64,000 nt of DNA from Scatolibacter rhodanostii (GCF_900197595.1 NZ_FZLO01000003.1:124001-188000); one strand, 5' to 3'; shown: positions 7,112 through 16,202, counted from the first letter of the stretch. Notes: a model not told the origin generated them from the letters alone. Translations and numbers: made by a program.

Positions 7112-9034
7112 ATGGCAATTTTAACAGCAAGTAATCTGACCAAGAGCTTTGGCGATACCACTGTTGTGGAAAATATTACTTTCGAAATACAAAAAGGTGA
7201 CAGGGTTGGTCTTGTCGGTGTGAATGGCAGCGGCAAGACGACTTTATTTAAACTCTTAACCGGTGAATATATTTCTGACACAGGCGGCATGGCCTATGCC
7301 AAAGAAACCAATCTTGGCTACATGGAGCAACATGTCTGCAAAGATTTAGAACGTACCGCTTTTGATGAAGTGATGACTGTCTTTGAAGACTTGCTGACAT
7401 TAGAAGCTGAGTTGGAAAGCCTCACAAAACAGCTTACTTCGTCTTCTCTTGCAGAAGATGAAATGAATGCGCTGATTCTGCGTCAAACTGAATGTAACGA
7501 CCGCTTTGTGAATGAAGGCGGTCTTACCTGCCGCAACCGCGCTAAGAGCACACTAATTGGTTTAGGCTTTGCCGAGAATCAAATTGAGAACCCTGTCGGT
7601 ATTTTGAGCGGCGGCCAAAAAGCAAAATTACAGCTTGCCAAAATGCTACTTGGACAAGCCAACTTTTTGCTTTTAGATGAGCCGACCAACCACCTTGACA
7701 TTACTTCAGTGGAATGGCTTGAAGAATTCCTCAAGAACTACCGAGGCAGTTATATTGTCATTTCGCATGATCGTTATTTTCTTGATAAAATCACAGATCG
7801 CACTTTTGAAATGGCACATACACATCTCTCGTGCTATAAAGGAAACTATTCTAAATTCTTACTTCTCAAGGAAGAAAAACGCCTGACCATGCAGCGTGAA
7901 TACGACGCCCGCCAAAAAGAAATCAAACGGATTGAGGGCATTATCGAACAACAAAAACGTTTTAATCAGGCACGCAACTATGTTACGATTGGCAGCAAGC
8001 AAAAACAGATTGATCGCCTATCTGATGATTTGGAACGACCTGAAAATGATCCAAAATCTATTCGCTTTCAGTTTAAAGCCAGCCGTCGATGCGGTGATGA
8101 AGCACTGCATATCAAAAATCTTGCCCTCCGCTTTGACGAACACCAACTTTTTGAGCAAGTTTCCATGGATATTTATCGAGGTGAAAAAGTTTTCCTCATT
8201 GGCCCAAACGGCTGTGGAAAAACTTCTCTGTTAAAAATCTTACTTGGCCACTATCTGCAGAGCGAAGGTTTCGTGAAATTCGGTGTAGACGTTGACATCG
8301 GCTACTATCAGCAATCGCAGAGTGGGCTACATGACGAAAAAACAGTTATTGATGAGATTTGGGATATGTACCCCTCCATGACACAGACCGAAGTGCGCAG
8401 TGCTCTGGCTATTTTTCTCTTTCAAGGAGAAGATGTTTTTAAACCAATCGGTGCTTTAAGCGGCGGTGAGCGTGCTCGTATTCTTCTTTTAAAGCTTATG
8501 CTCTCACAGACCAATTTTCTTCTGTTGGATGAACCAACCAACCATTTGGATATCGGTTCTTGTGAAGCTTTAGAAAACACACTCACTGATTACGACGGCA
8601 CTCTATTAGTCGTTTCGCATGACCGTTACTTAATCAATAAATTAGCTGACAAGATTTATTATCTTGATAAAAACGGTGCTACTCTGTATCTAGGCAACTA
8701 CGACAGCTTTTTGGAACAAAGAGAACAGGAGCAGTTGTCTCAAGTAGAAGTAAAACCAGAAAAGGCAGAGAAACAAGTCGGCTACAAGCAGAAAAAAGAA
8801 CGAGATGCCTTTTTGCGTAAGCAGCGTGCAGCGCTTTCAAAATGTGAGCGTGAAATTGAAGCTACTGATGAAAAACTGGCTCTGCTCTCTGAAAAAATGA
8901 ATGACCCGCAAATTTCCTCTGATTATGAAGAGAGCATGAGGATTTCAGAAGAAATTGCACAGACACAGGCTGAATCTGAACTACTGTGGCAAACTTGGAC
9001 AGAACTAAGCGAGAGTTTGGAAGAAACAGATTAA
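7112..9034 (+). CDS. ABC-F family ATPase (ribosome-associated, YdiF-like)
   Basis: The 640-residue protein has two tandem ABC domains and no membrane segment, the layout of ABC-F translation factors that act at the ribosomal E site. Domain 1 has Walker A GVNGSGKTT near residue 34, signature LSGGQ and Walker B LLLDEPTNHLD. Domain 2 has GPNGCGKTS near 365, LSGGE and a second LLLDEPTNHLD. A charged linker (about 240-320) and a C-terminal coiled coil (about 545-640) fit the YdiF type. ABC-F members can give antibiotic resistance, but this domain arrangement is commoner in housekeeping forms. ATG 7112 follows AGGAGATATAA. Confidence 0.93.
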   Translation: MAILTASNLTKSFGDTTVVENITFEIQKGDRVGLVGVNGSGKTTLFKLLTGEYISDTGGMAYAKETNLGYMEQHVCKDLERTAFDEVMTVFEDLLTLEAELESLTKQLTSSSLAEDEMNALILRQTECNDRFVNEGGLTCRNRAKSTLIGLGFAENQIENPVGILSGGQKAKLQLAKMLLGQANFLLLDEPTNHLDITSVEWLEEFLKNYRGSYIVISHDRYFLDKITDRTFEMAHTHLSCYKGNYSKFLLLKEEKRLTMQREYDARQKEIKRIEGIIEQQKRFNQARNYVTIGSKQKQIDRLSDDLERPENDPKSIRFQFKASRRCGDEALHIKNLALRFDEHQLFEQVSMDIYRGEKVFLIGPNGCGKTSLLKILLGHYLQSEGFVKFGVDVDIGYYQQSQSGLHDEKTVIDEIWDMYPSMTQTEVRSALAIFLFQGEDVFKPIGALSGGERARILLLKLMLSQTNFLLLDEPTNHLDIGSCEALENTLTDYDGTLLVVSHDRYLINKLADKIYYLDKNGATLYLGNYDSFLEQREQEQLSQVEVKPEKAEKQVGYKQKKERDAFLRKQRAALSKCEREIEATDEKLALLSEKMNDPQISSDYEESMRISEEIAQTQAESELLWQTWTELSESLEETD

Positions 9035-9146
9035 GATTCTTTTTTATGTCTTAAACCGTTAGAAAATCTTTTAATCATAGAACCATACGCTATACCCAAA
9101 ATGGTGATACCGTCTGACGTTCTTTTATTGTATAACAGGAGCACTT

Positions 9147-10436
9147 ATGAAAGTTAAAATTCGCACCCTTGGGTGCAAAGTCAATCAATATGAATCCGAA
9201 GTGATGATGTCTCTGCTGCTTTCCAGCGGTTTTTTCAAAGCAGAGTCAGAAGAACCTGCTGACGTTATCATTGTTAATTCTTGCACAGTGACGGCCGCCA
9301 GCGACAAAAAAGTACGGCAAACCCTTCGACACGAAAAAAAACAAAACCCTGATGCTGTTGCCGTTTTAACAGGCTGTATGCCACAGGCATTCCCTGAAAT
9401 AGCCGACCGCTTTTTAGATGCTGATATTGTTATTGGCACTAAGAATCGTTCTGCCCTGCCCAGCCATATTTTGCAGTATCTCTCGACCAAACAGCGCATT
9501 ATCGACATCGCACCGCACGAAAAAGGCGACAAGTTTGAATCCATGCAAATCACGTCTTTTGGGGAACGCACCAGAGCTTTCCTCAAAATTCAAGACGGCT
9601 GTAATCGCTTTTGTTCTTACTGTATCATTCCTTATGCCAGAGGACGAGTGCGCTCTAAACCGCTTGATGATATTCAGAAAGAGGTTCATGCGTTAGCAGA
9701 GAATGGCTACCGAGAAATCGTGCTGACGGGTATTAATCTACCGGCTTACGGAGAAGATTTAGACCTTCACCTCTGTGATGCGGTTGATGCTGTTTGCGCA
9801 GAAGAATCTATCAAACGTGTCCGTCTTGGTTCGTTAGAACCCGAAAGACTTACACCTCACGTAATTGCAAGGCTTGCTAAACAAGAAAAGCTTTGTCCCT
9901 CTTTTCATCTTTCTTTGCAAAGTGGTTGTGACGAAACCCTAAAACGTATGAACCGCCACTACACAACCAATGAATACCGCAAAATCGTGGCTGATTTACG
10001 GGAAGCTTTTCCAAATTGTGCAATTACCACCGATATTATGGTCGGATTTCCAGGCGAAACCGATGAAGAATTTGAAGCTTCACTGGCATTTGCCAAAGAG
10101 ATTGAGTTTGCTCGAACTCATGTGTTTGCTTATTCTCGCCGCCCAGGTACAAAAGCATATGATGCGCCAAATCAACTGACTAATTCTGTAAAAAACGAGC
10201 GCAGCCATCGCATGATTGCGGTCATCACGCAAACACAGCGTGATTTTCATGAGTTGCAAGTAGGCAGAACAGAAGAAGTTATTTTTGAACAGCTTTGCGG
10301 TGAAAACCTCTATGAAGGGTACACTATGAATTATACACCCGTACATGCTTATTCAGAAATCGATATCACCAAACAAATTTTACCTGTAAAAATCACCCGT
10401 GCTGAAAATGATTATTGTGTCGGCAACTTAACCTAA
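9147..10436 (+). CDS. mtaB: tRNA (N6-L-threonylcarbamoyladenosine(37)-C2)-methylthiotransferase MtaB
   Basis: This 429-residue radical SAM enzyme converts t6A37 to ms2t6A in tRNAs reading ANN codons. The N-terminal UPF0004 domain has its three cluster cysteines C10, C46 and C77. The radical SAM motif is CNRFCSYC (C152, C156, C159), followed by a TRAM-like tail. The start TLGCKVNQYES separates the MtaB/YqeV group from MiaB and RimO. ATG 9147 follows AGGAG. It ends in a strong bidirectional terminator. Confidence 0.95.
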   Translation: MKVKIRTLGCKVNQYESEVMMSLLLSSGFFKAESEEPADVIIVNSCTVTAASDKKVRQTLRHEKKQNPDAVAVLTGCMPQAFPEIADRFLDADIVIGTKNRSALPSHILQYLSTKQRIIDIAPHEKGDKFESMQITSFGERTRAFLKIQDGCNRFCSYCIIPYARGRVRSKPLDDIQKEVHALAENGYREIVLTGINLPAYGEDLDLHLCDAVDAVCAEESIKRVRLGSLEPERLTPHVIARLAKQEKLCPSFHLSLQSGCDETLKRMNRHYTTNEYRKIVADLREAFPNCAITTDIMVGFPGETDEEFEASLAFAKEIEFARTHVFAYSRRPGTKAYDAPNQLTNSVKNERSHRMIAVITQTQRDFHELQVGRTEEVIFEQLCGENLYEGYTMNYTPVHAYSEIDITKQILPVKITRAENDYCVGNLT

Positions 10437-10437
10437 C

Positions 10438-10477
10438 AAAAAGCTTCTTGATTTAAAATAAATCAAGAAGCTTTTTT
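10438..10477. terminator. Bidirectional terminator between mtaB and the small RDAC-type gene
   Basis: AAAAAGCTTCTTGATTT pairs with AAATCAAGAAGCTTTTT around a short AT loop, with a T-run after and an A-run before. It can end both the rightward mtaB and the leftward small gene. Confidence 0.9.
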
Positions 10478-10508
10478 CTTTAGCTCATTCTATTCTTTTT
10501 TAATTAGG

Positions 10509-10754
10509 TTAGTTTACTGCCCAAAACCGTTCGCCATCTGTACTAAACGCAAGTTTTATCTCTCTTGGGGCAAAATAATCAGACAGAAAAGCTTGCAGTT
10601 TTTCTGTTGCAACAGCCTGATTCGCTGCCATATTTTCTAGCCACATAGTTTGCCCACCACAAGCATCACGCAGATGAACTTGAAACGGAAATTCCTTTTC
10701 CTTTAAAGCGTGGTTTAATTCGATAATTTCATGAATACCTATTATTTTTGCCAT
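10509..10754 (-). CDS. Small conserved protein with LRDACGGQ motif (RDAC-type)
   Basis: An 81-residue soluble protein. The motif HLRDACGGQTMWLE near the middle resembles small clostridial proteins named RDAC family; no function is established that I can name. Start ATG 10754 follows GGAAGGTG by 6 nt, and an upstream in-frame start at 10775 overlaps the preceding stop. It lies 17 bp after the TIM-barrel gene and is probably co-transcribed, but nothing shows a shared reaction. Confidence 0.7.
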   Translation of the reverse strand: MAKIIGIHEIIELNHALKEKEFPFQVHLRDACGGQTMWLENMAANQAVATEKLQAFLSDYFAPREIKLAFSTDGERFWAVN

Positions 10755-10771
10755 GATATTCACCTTCCAGA

Positions 10772-11644
10772 TCAAATGTCTCCATTTAATCTCTTTAGAT
10801 TTTCGAGTCCAAGGGCGATACCCGATAAAGCTGGCTCTAGCCCCTCAAATTCAATTGCAATTGTGCCGTCATATCCAGTTGATTTTAGCACTTGCAGACA
10901 TTGTTTGACTGGCACAACACCGTGACCGATAATCGTTCCTCTCAGGTAGTTGCCAGCACGTGTTGGGAAGAAGCCTTGGCCGGGGTTGCCCTCTTGTCCG
11001 CTTTTGAACAAAAAGTCTTTAGCATGAGCATAAAAAGCGTAAGGTGCTACACGAGCATAAGCCTTTTCAGGTGCTTCATCCACGCAGAGGAAATTGCCCA
11101 TATCGCACAAAAGTCCAAAATTATCATCAGCGACGGCATTGACTAATTTTTCAACACGTCGGCTGTCTTGAGAGAAATAGCCGTGATTTTCTACCATCGT
11201 TCGAACGCCTTTTGTCTTGGCATAAGCAGTCACAGCTCGGCAACCCTCAACCAAAATAGGAAGTACCTGATCAAAACCTTTAAATCCTCTTTCGCCTTGA
11301 GGATAACCGGCAGTAGCATCATGGCGCATGCTAGTTGCACCCAAGCGAACAGCCATATCAACTTCTTTGCAAACTCTGGCAATCTCTTTTTGAAGATCAC
11401 CGCCTGAACCTGTCAAGAAGTCTGCTCCTACTGTATAGTTCGATACAAAAAGGCCTTCTTTTTCACATTCAGCTTTCAGAATATCTGCATATTCTTCTTC
11501 TGAAAATCCACTTTCAGGTTGTACGCCAACAAATTCAATCGCGTCAAAACCCATTTCTTTCGCTTTTTTGATACAATCCTTTTGTGTCATTTCACCACTG
11601 CCGAGCAACGATGAAAAGCTGTATGTACTGACTGAATATTTCAT
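10772..11644 (-). CDS. Sugar phosphate isomerase/epimerase (TIM barrel)
   Basis: A 290-residue xylose-isomerase-like TIM barrel with candidate metal ligands in VENHGYF, LCDMGNF, YAHAKDF and the C-terminal AIEFEG. This is the classic set of Glu, Asp, His and Glu of the IolE/IolI/hydroxypyruvate isomerase-like superfamily; the substrate is unknown. Start ATG 11644 has GGAGGA 7 nt upstream; the GTG one codon earlier is possible. Its leader of about 170 nt contains a terminator-like hairpin followed by six T, so expression may be attenuated. Confidence 0.82.
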   Translation of the reverse strand: MKYSVSTYSFSSLLGSGEMTQKDCIKKAKEMGFDAIEFVGVQPESGFSEEEYADILKAECEKEGLFVSNYTVGADFLTGSGGDLQKEIARVCKEVDMAVRLGATSMRHDATAGYPQGERGFKGFDQVLPILVEGCRAVTAYAKTKGVRTMVENHGYFSQDSRRVEKLVNAVADDNFGLLCDMGNFLCVDEAPEKAYARVAPYAFYAHAKDFLFKSGQEGNPGQGFFPTRAGNYLRGTIIGHGVVPVKQCLQVLKSTGYDGTIAIEFEGLEPALSGIALGLENLKRLNGDI

Positions 11645-11702
11645 CACAATCTCCTCCGTATTTTAAGCGTATTTGTAAGTCTAAAAACCAAAATTTTTTG
11701 CG

Positions 11703-11727
11703 AAAAAAGCAGCCTCTTAAAAAGAGG
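11703..11727 (-). terminator. Terminator-like hairpin in the leader of the TIM-barrel gene
   Basis: On the minus strand CCTCTT-TTT-AAGAGG is followed by CTGC and TTTTTT (11708-11703), about 60 nt before the start codon. Upstream, AGCGT can pair with ACGCT, and AACTAC with GTAGTT, which could form a competing fold. That layout suggests attenuation. I could not match it to a known riboswitch or T-box. Confidence 0.45.
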
Positions 11728-11893
11728 TAACTACCTTTTATATACAAATTTTTAGCCGCAGAGCGTAGTTTCTAGCATTTGCATACACGCTTAGATTTAT
11801 GTGTTCATCATATCACACTCTTTTATAAAAAAGAAGATGATTTTCTGTTTTTTGATAAAATGTTTTGCCATCAGAGAGATGGATATTTATCCA

Positions 11894-11922
11894 TAGACAT
11901 TTCTGTTCAAAGTTGTTATAAT
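11894..11922 (+). promoter_or_regulatory. Promoter of the patB-type gene
   Basis: TAGACA (11894-11899) and TATAAT (11917-11922) with a 17-bp spacer. The rest of 11645-11951 holds the divergent leader of the TIM-barrel gene and no protein gene. Confidence 0.65.
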
Positions 11923-11951
11923 GAAAAGACTAGAGAATGGAGGTCTGTAAC

Positions 11952-13133
11952 ATGCCCTATGATTTTGAAACACTAGTTAGCCGAAAAAATACCGGTTCTT
12001 CTAAGTGGAATTCGATGTATAATTCCGTTAAAGATGAGCTGTCTGACGATATTATTCCCTTTTCCATTGCTGATATGGATTTAAAACATCCGCCTCAGAT
12101 TACAAAAGCTTTGCAGAACTATGTAGCAGAAAACATTTTGGGATACACACACCCTCATCCTGCCTACACAGATGCTGTCTGCCATTGGATGAAAACTCGT
12201 CACAATTGGGAAGTTGAAGCTGAATGGATTATTCCTTTTCCGGGTATTGTTCCCGCTGTTTATGGCATAGTCAGAACTTTTACAGAACCCGACGACGGCA
12301 TTATCATCATGCCGCCTGTTTACTACCCTTTCTATTCTGCTATTAGCAGCAACGGCCGCAAAACGGTAGAAAATTTGTTGATTGACAATAATGGCCACTA
12401 TGAAATTGACTTTGCTGATTTAGAAGAAAAGGCAAAAGATCCGAAAAATACTATGTTGATTTTTTGCAGCCCTCATAACCCTGTTGGGCGCGTTTGGACA
12501 CCCGAAGAACTCGAAAAAGTAGGTCAAATTTGCCTTGATAATCACGTTCTCCTTGTTTCTGACGAAATCCATTTTGATTTGGTTATGCCTGGCTATCACC
12601 ACACGGTACTTTCTACGGTTAACCCTGCTTTTGCAGCGAATACCATTGTTTGTACTGCGCCGACAAAAACATTTAATCTTGCTGGATTGAATGTTTCCAA
12701 TCTGGTCATTCAAAATGATACTTTACGCAGCAAATTTAAAAACTATATCGAGTCTTTGGGTCAAATCGGTGTGAATGCCTTAGGCCTCAAAGCGTGCCAA
12801 GTAGCCTATACTGAATGTGCCGATTGGCTGGACAACCTTATTGCTCTTCTTGACACTAACAAGAAGCTTTGCGAAAACTTTATGAAAGAGCATATCCCGC
12901 AAATTGAAGTTCGCACACTTGAGGGCACTTATCTGCAATGGTGGGACTGCCGTAAATTGAATTTGAGCGAAAAGGAACTCGAAAAGCTAAACCAAGAAAA
13001 AGCATTTCTCTTTTTAGACGAAGGTTATATTTTTGGAAAATCCGGTTCAGGCTTTGAGAGAATCAACCTTGCCTGCCCCACTGCCTATATCGAAAAAGCT
13101 TTGCTCAGACTTGAAAAAGCGCTAGAAAATTAG
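11952..13133 (+). CDS. patB: PatB/MalY-type PLP-dependent cystathionine beta-lyase
   Basis: The 393-residue fold-type I PLP enzyme most likely cleaves the C-S bond of cystathionine or related cysteine conjugates. Visible are PFPGIVPAVYGIV, the SPHNPVGRVW segment, the aspartate in VSDEIHFDL that contacts the PLP nitrogen, the lysine in APTKTFNLAGLN, and the late RINLACP arginine. Start ATG 11952 is used because ATGGAGGTC at 11937 contains its ribosome site. MalY and PatB cannot be separated from sequence alone. The gene lies 51 bp before hprK. Confidence 0.88.
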   Translation: MPYDFETLVSRKNTGSSKWNSMYNSVKDELSDDIIPFSIADMDLKHPPQITKALQNYVAENILGYTHPHPAYTDAVCHWMKTRHNWEVEAEWIIPFPGIVPAVYGIVRTFTEPDDGIIIMPPVYYPFYSAISSNGRKTVENLLIDNNGHYEIDFADLEEKAKDPKNTMLIFCSPHNPVGRVWTPEELEKVGQICLDNHVLLVSDEIHFDLVMPGYHHTVLSTVNPAFAANTIVCTAPTKTFNLAGLNVSNLVIQNDTLRSKFKNYIESLGQIGVNALGLKACQVAYTECADWLDNLIALLDTNKKLCENFMKEHIPQIEVRTLEGTYLQWWDCRKLNLSEKELEKLNQEKAFLFLDEGYIFGKSGSGFERINLACPTAYIEKALLRLEKALEN

Positions 13134-13184
13134 TATTGCGCTTACCACATATTATTCTAAACTGTAAACAAAAAGGTGGATACT

Positions 13185-14150
13185 ATGGCACAAGAATATT
13201 CAATTTCCTTGTCAAGAGTCGTGAAAGAACTTTCACTGACAGAAAAATACCTGCCGAAAAGTGCAGAAGAAATTCAAATTACCTCCCGCGATGTAAATCG
13301 TCCGGGAATCGAACTCAACGGCTTTTTTGACTATTTTGACCCCACTCGAATTGCAATTATTGGACGAGCTGAAATGGCAATGATTGAAAGCTTTGGCGAA
13401 GAAAAATGTATTAAAGCAGTCGATAACTTTTTTTCTCTAAAACCACCTGCTGTTATCATTTCGAGAGGCATTATTCCCGAAGAGCATTTTTTGCATAGTG
13501 CTCGCAGACACGGCGTTCCTATCTTGCTTTCAGAAGAATCCACCTCCAATTTGGTTGCCGGTTTGGTTGCTTTCTTAAACGTGGAACTGGCACCTCGTAT
13601 TACCCGCCATGGTGTTTTGGTAGAAATTTATGGCGAAGGTATTCTTCTTGTTGGTGACAGCGGTGTTGGTAAGAGTGAAACCGCTATTGAGCTAATTAAG
13701 CGTGGTCACAGACTAATTGCCGATGATGCCGTAGAAATTCGTCGTGTTTCTAATATTTCTTTGGTCGGGCAAGCTCCTGAAAACATTCGCTATTTTATTG
13801 AATTGCGCGGCATTGGTATGATTAATGCTAAGCGTACATTTGGTATTGGAGCTGTTAAAGAACAAGAAAAAATTGATATGTGCATTAACCTTGAAAATTG
13901 GAACGCTTCCAAAACATATGACCGCATGGGCATCGACAATGAATACACCGATATTTTGGGTATTAAAATACCCGTCATGACCATCCCCGTTAAACCCGGT
14001 CGTAACTTGGCCGTTATTCTTGAAGTCGCCGCTATGACCTATCGTCAGCGCAAAATGGGTTATAACGCTGCTCATGAACTGCTTCAAAACCTTGGTATGG
14101 ATTTAAGTGTCATTCAGGGCACCGAAAGCACGGTAGAAATCAATATTTAA
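13185..14150 (+). CDS. hprK: HPr kinase/phosphorylase
   Basis: The 321-residue protein phosphorylates HPr on Ser46 and reverses the reaction, setting carbon catabolite repression through CcpA in Firmicutes. The N-terminal domain spans about 1-130. The catalytic domain has the Walker A-type GDSGVGKS (157-164), preceded by the RHG histidine near 142, and the HprK signature LRGIGMINAKRTFG. Start ATG 13185 follows AAAGGTGG by 7 nt. It heads a block with murB, rapZ, whiA, dnaE and pfkA, a familiar clostridial neighbourhood. Confidence 0.96.
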   Translation: MAQEYSISLSRVVKELSLTEKYLPKSAEEIQITSRDVNRPGIELNGFFDYFDPTRIAIIGRAEMAMIESFGEEKCIKAVDNFFSLKPPAVIISRGIIPEEHFLHSARRHGVPILLSEESTSNLVAGLVAFLNVELAPRITRHGVLVEIYGEGILLVGDSGVGKSETAIELIKRGHRLIADDAVEIRRVSNISLVGQAPENIRYFIELRGIGMINAKRTFGIGAVKEQEKIDMCINLENWNASKTYDRMGIDNEYTDILGIKIPVMTIPVKPGRNLAVILEVAAMTYRQRKMGYNAAHELLQNLGMDLSVIQGTESTVEINI

Positions 14151-14203
14151 TCGCTATAGCAATTGGTTCAAAAAATCTTGCGATAGCGGCAAAAGCAAAG
14201 TCT

Positions 14204-14262
14204 GCAAGGGAGGGTTTGGGATTGTGTTGCGTTCGCCGCTTTCAGTCTTTCTCCTCCCTTGC
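14204..14262 (+). terminator. Long-loop terminator after hprK
   Basis: GCAAGGGAGG (14204-14213) and CCTCCCTTGC (14253-14262) pair perfectly over a 39-nt loop and are followed by TTTTATTTTT. AGCGGC (14185-14190) can also pair with GCCGCT (14235-14240) across the left arm, so a second fold is possible. Confidence 0.65.
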
Positions 14263-14368
14263 TTTTATTTTTGCCATTCATTCTATAACAAATTTGACTA
14301 ACTTTTCAATAGTTATCCAACTTTATTCAAACCATTTATCTTCTCTCAAGAAAGGAGTCTTCTAAAAC

Positions 14369-15118
14369 ATGTATAACATCATTGCCGATTTGCATACTCA
14401 TACAATAGCCTCTACTCATGCGTACAGCACCATTGCCGAGATGGCAGTTTCTGCCCGTGACAAAGGTCTTTACGCTTTGGCCATCACTGATCACGCTTCT
14501 CCTATGCCGGGCGGCCCAGGTCCGTGGTATTTTTCCAATCTGAGAAGTTCCGTTCCGCTTTTTTACAAAGATGTCTTAATTTTAGCTGGCATTGAGGCTG
14601 ATGTCATCGATTTCGAAGGTCACTTGGACCTCGAACCCATTGACGAAGAACGTTTAGATTGGGTTGTTGCTTCCATTCACGATGTCGGTTTTCCGGGACT
14701 TGAAAACCCGGATTTTGACAAATGTACTGCACTTTGGCTAGGTGTAGCCAAAAACCCTGCTGTCAATGTAATTGGCCACAGCGGCAGCCCAAAATTTGCC
14801 TATGACTACGAAAAGGTTATCCCTGCATTTGGGGCAAATGGGAAATTGGTTGAAATCAATTCTCATTCTTTTGACGTCAGAGCGGATAATATCAAAAACT
14901 GCCGACAAATTGCTCTCACCTGTAAAAAATATGGTGTGTCAATTGTTGTCGATTCTGATGCCCATTTTGAAACACAGATAGCCGACTTCCATCCAGCTCT
15001 TCAAATGTTGGAAGAAATCTCTTTTCCAGAAGAATTGATTGTGAATTCATCAAAAGAAAGATTACACGCTTATCTAGAAAAGCATTCAAAAATAGCCAAA
15101 CTACTTCCTAACACTTAA
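14369..15118 (+). CDS. PHP-domain phosphoesterase (YcdX-like)
   Basis: A 249-residue trinuclear-metal phosphatase of the PHP family, probably acting on a small phosphorylated metabolite. Metal-site motifs are ADLHTHT (H9, H11), AITDHAS, AGIEADV, ASIHD, VIGHSG and the final VDSDAH. Length and motif order fit YcdX rather than histidinol phosphatase. Start ATG 14369 follows AAAGGAG. It is a common companion of murB in clostridia. The substrate is not known. Confidence 0.85.
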   Translation: MYNIIADLHTHTIASTHAYSTIAEMAVSARDKGLYALAITDHASPMPGGPGPWYFSNLRSSVPLFYKDVLILAGIEADVIDFEGHLDLEPIDEERLDWVVASIHDVGFPGLENPDFDKCTALWLGVAKNPAVNVIGHSGSPKFAYDYEKVIPAFGANGKLVEINSHSFDVRADNIKNCRQIALTCKKYGVSIVVDSDAHFETQIADFHPALQMLEEISFPEELIVNSSKERLHAYLEKHSKIAKLLPNT

Positions 15119-15137
15119 TAGAGAAAGAGGTGACATT

Positions 15138-16046
15138 TTGGACTTTCATCTGATTGATTCCACTTGCAAAGAATGTGGATGTGATTTGCTAAAAAACGAA
15201 CCCATGCAGTATCATACTACTTTCAAGATTGGCGGGCCAGCAGACCGCTTTATTACTGTGTATCATGAACAACAGCTCAAAAAAATTCTGCAAGCTGCGA
15301 AAGAAAGCGACATTCCATTTTTTATCTTGGGCAAAGGTTCAAACCTGTTAATCTCTGATAAAGGAATATCGGGAATTGTCTTGCACCTAGACGGCGATTT
15401 TAAAAAGATGAAATGGACCTCGCCTACTAGCATTTATATTCCTGCGGGGGCATCTTTGGCGGCAGCCTCTCGATTTGCCTGCGAACAAGAGCTGACAGGC
15501 TTCGAATTTGCTTGGGGAATTCCGGGCAGTGTTGGCGGCGCTTTATATATGAATGCGGGTGCTTATGGCGGTGAGATGGCACATATTGTCACTTCTGTCA
15601 CCTATATCACTCCTGTTGGCGAAATCCTCACTGCTTCTGGCGATGAATTGCAATTTGCTTATCGTAAGAGCATGTTTACAGGAACCAACTTAATCATTTT
15701 AGGGGCTGAACTGAATTTAAAGCATGGCATATCCAGTGAAATTCAAGCCCTCATGGACGATTTAATGAATCGCCGCAAATCAAAACAACCTTATGATATG
15801 CCCAGTGCCGGCAGCGTTTTTAAGCGTCCTGAAGGGCATTATGCTTCGGCCTTGATTGAAGAATCAGGCCTCAAAGGTACCGCCTGTGGCGATGCCATGG
15901 TTAGCCCCAAGCATGCCGGTTTTATTGTCAACAATGGTGAGGCAAACTGTGAAGATGTGCTCAATCTAATTGAACTTGTCAAAAAAACCGTTTGGGATAA
16001 AAAACAGGTGCACTTAGAGTGTGAAGTGAAAGTATACGGCCGATAG
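15138..16046 (+). CDS. murB: UDP-N-acetylenolpyruvoylglucosamine reductase
   Basis: MurB reduces UDP-GlcNAc-enolpyruvate to UDP-MurNAc with NADPH and FAD, the second committed step of peptidoglycan precursor synthesis. The 302-residue protein has the N-terminal TTFKIGGPAD, FAD-binding LGKGSNLLISD, GIPGSVGGALYMNAGAYGGE, and the C-terminal SAGSVFKRPEG serine used as proton donor. It is the short type II MurB typical of Firmicutes. The start is TTG 15138 behind AGAGGTG; no ATG or GTG is suitably placed. Confidence 0.96.
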   Translation: MDFHLIDSTCKECGCDLLKNEPMQYHTTFKIGGPADRFITVYHEQQLKKILQAAKESDIPFFILGKGSNLLISDKGISGIVLHLDGDFKKMKWTSPTSIYIPAGASLAAASRFACEQELTGFEFAWGIPGSVGGALYMNAGAYGGEMAHIVTSVTYITPVGEILTASGDELQFAYRKSMFTGTNLIILGAELNLKHGISSEIQALMDDLMNRRKSKQPYDMPSAGSVFKRPEGHYASALIEESGLKGTACGDAMVSPKHAGFIVNNGEANCEDVLNLIELVKKTVWDKKQVHLECEVKVYGR

Positions 16047-16126
16047 CCGAAATATAAGTGAAGGCATTTAGCTTTACATATAACATTAAGTCCTTGATTT
16101 TACTGCTTAAATCTATATATGTAATG

Positions 16127-16132
16127 TATAAT
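16127..16132 (+). promoter_or_regulatory. Likely -10 element upstream of rapZ
   Basis: A consensus TATAAT lies 159 bp before the rapZ start, in the gap after murB, but no good -35 precedes it. It suggests a promoter inside the block giving rapZ-whiA a leader that carries the tandem repeat and hairpin described separately. Confidence 0.35.
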
Positions 16133-16180
16133 AGCTTTACACTATTGTTTTGATTATCCTTTGTCTTAATTTTTCAGATT

Positions 16181-16202
16181 TTTGCCTACAATTTGCCTAC
16201 AA
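16181..16202 (+). repeat. Perfect 11-bp tandem repeat in the rapZ leader
   Basis: TTTGCCTACAA occurs twice head to tail without mismatch, between the likely -10 and rapZ. Four bp further on, AAAAGAAGAA (16206-16215) pairs with TTCTTCTTTT (16221-16230). The repeat could be a binding site or a slippage product. Confidence 0.8.

Noticed and set aside
11645-11830. T-box or known riboswitch before the isomerase gene
   Set aside because: No T-box core (AGGGTGGNACCGCG) and no match to conserved riboswitch cores I could recall; kept only as an unclassified leader.
11779-11976. Plus-strand frame of 65 codons before the patB-type gene
   Set aside because: It spans the patB promoter and ribosome site, has no site of its own and resembles no protein.
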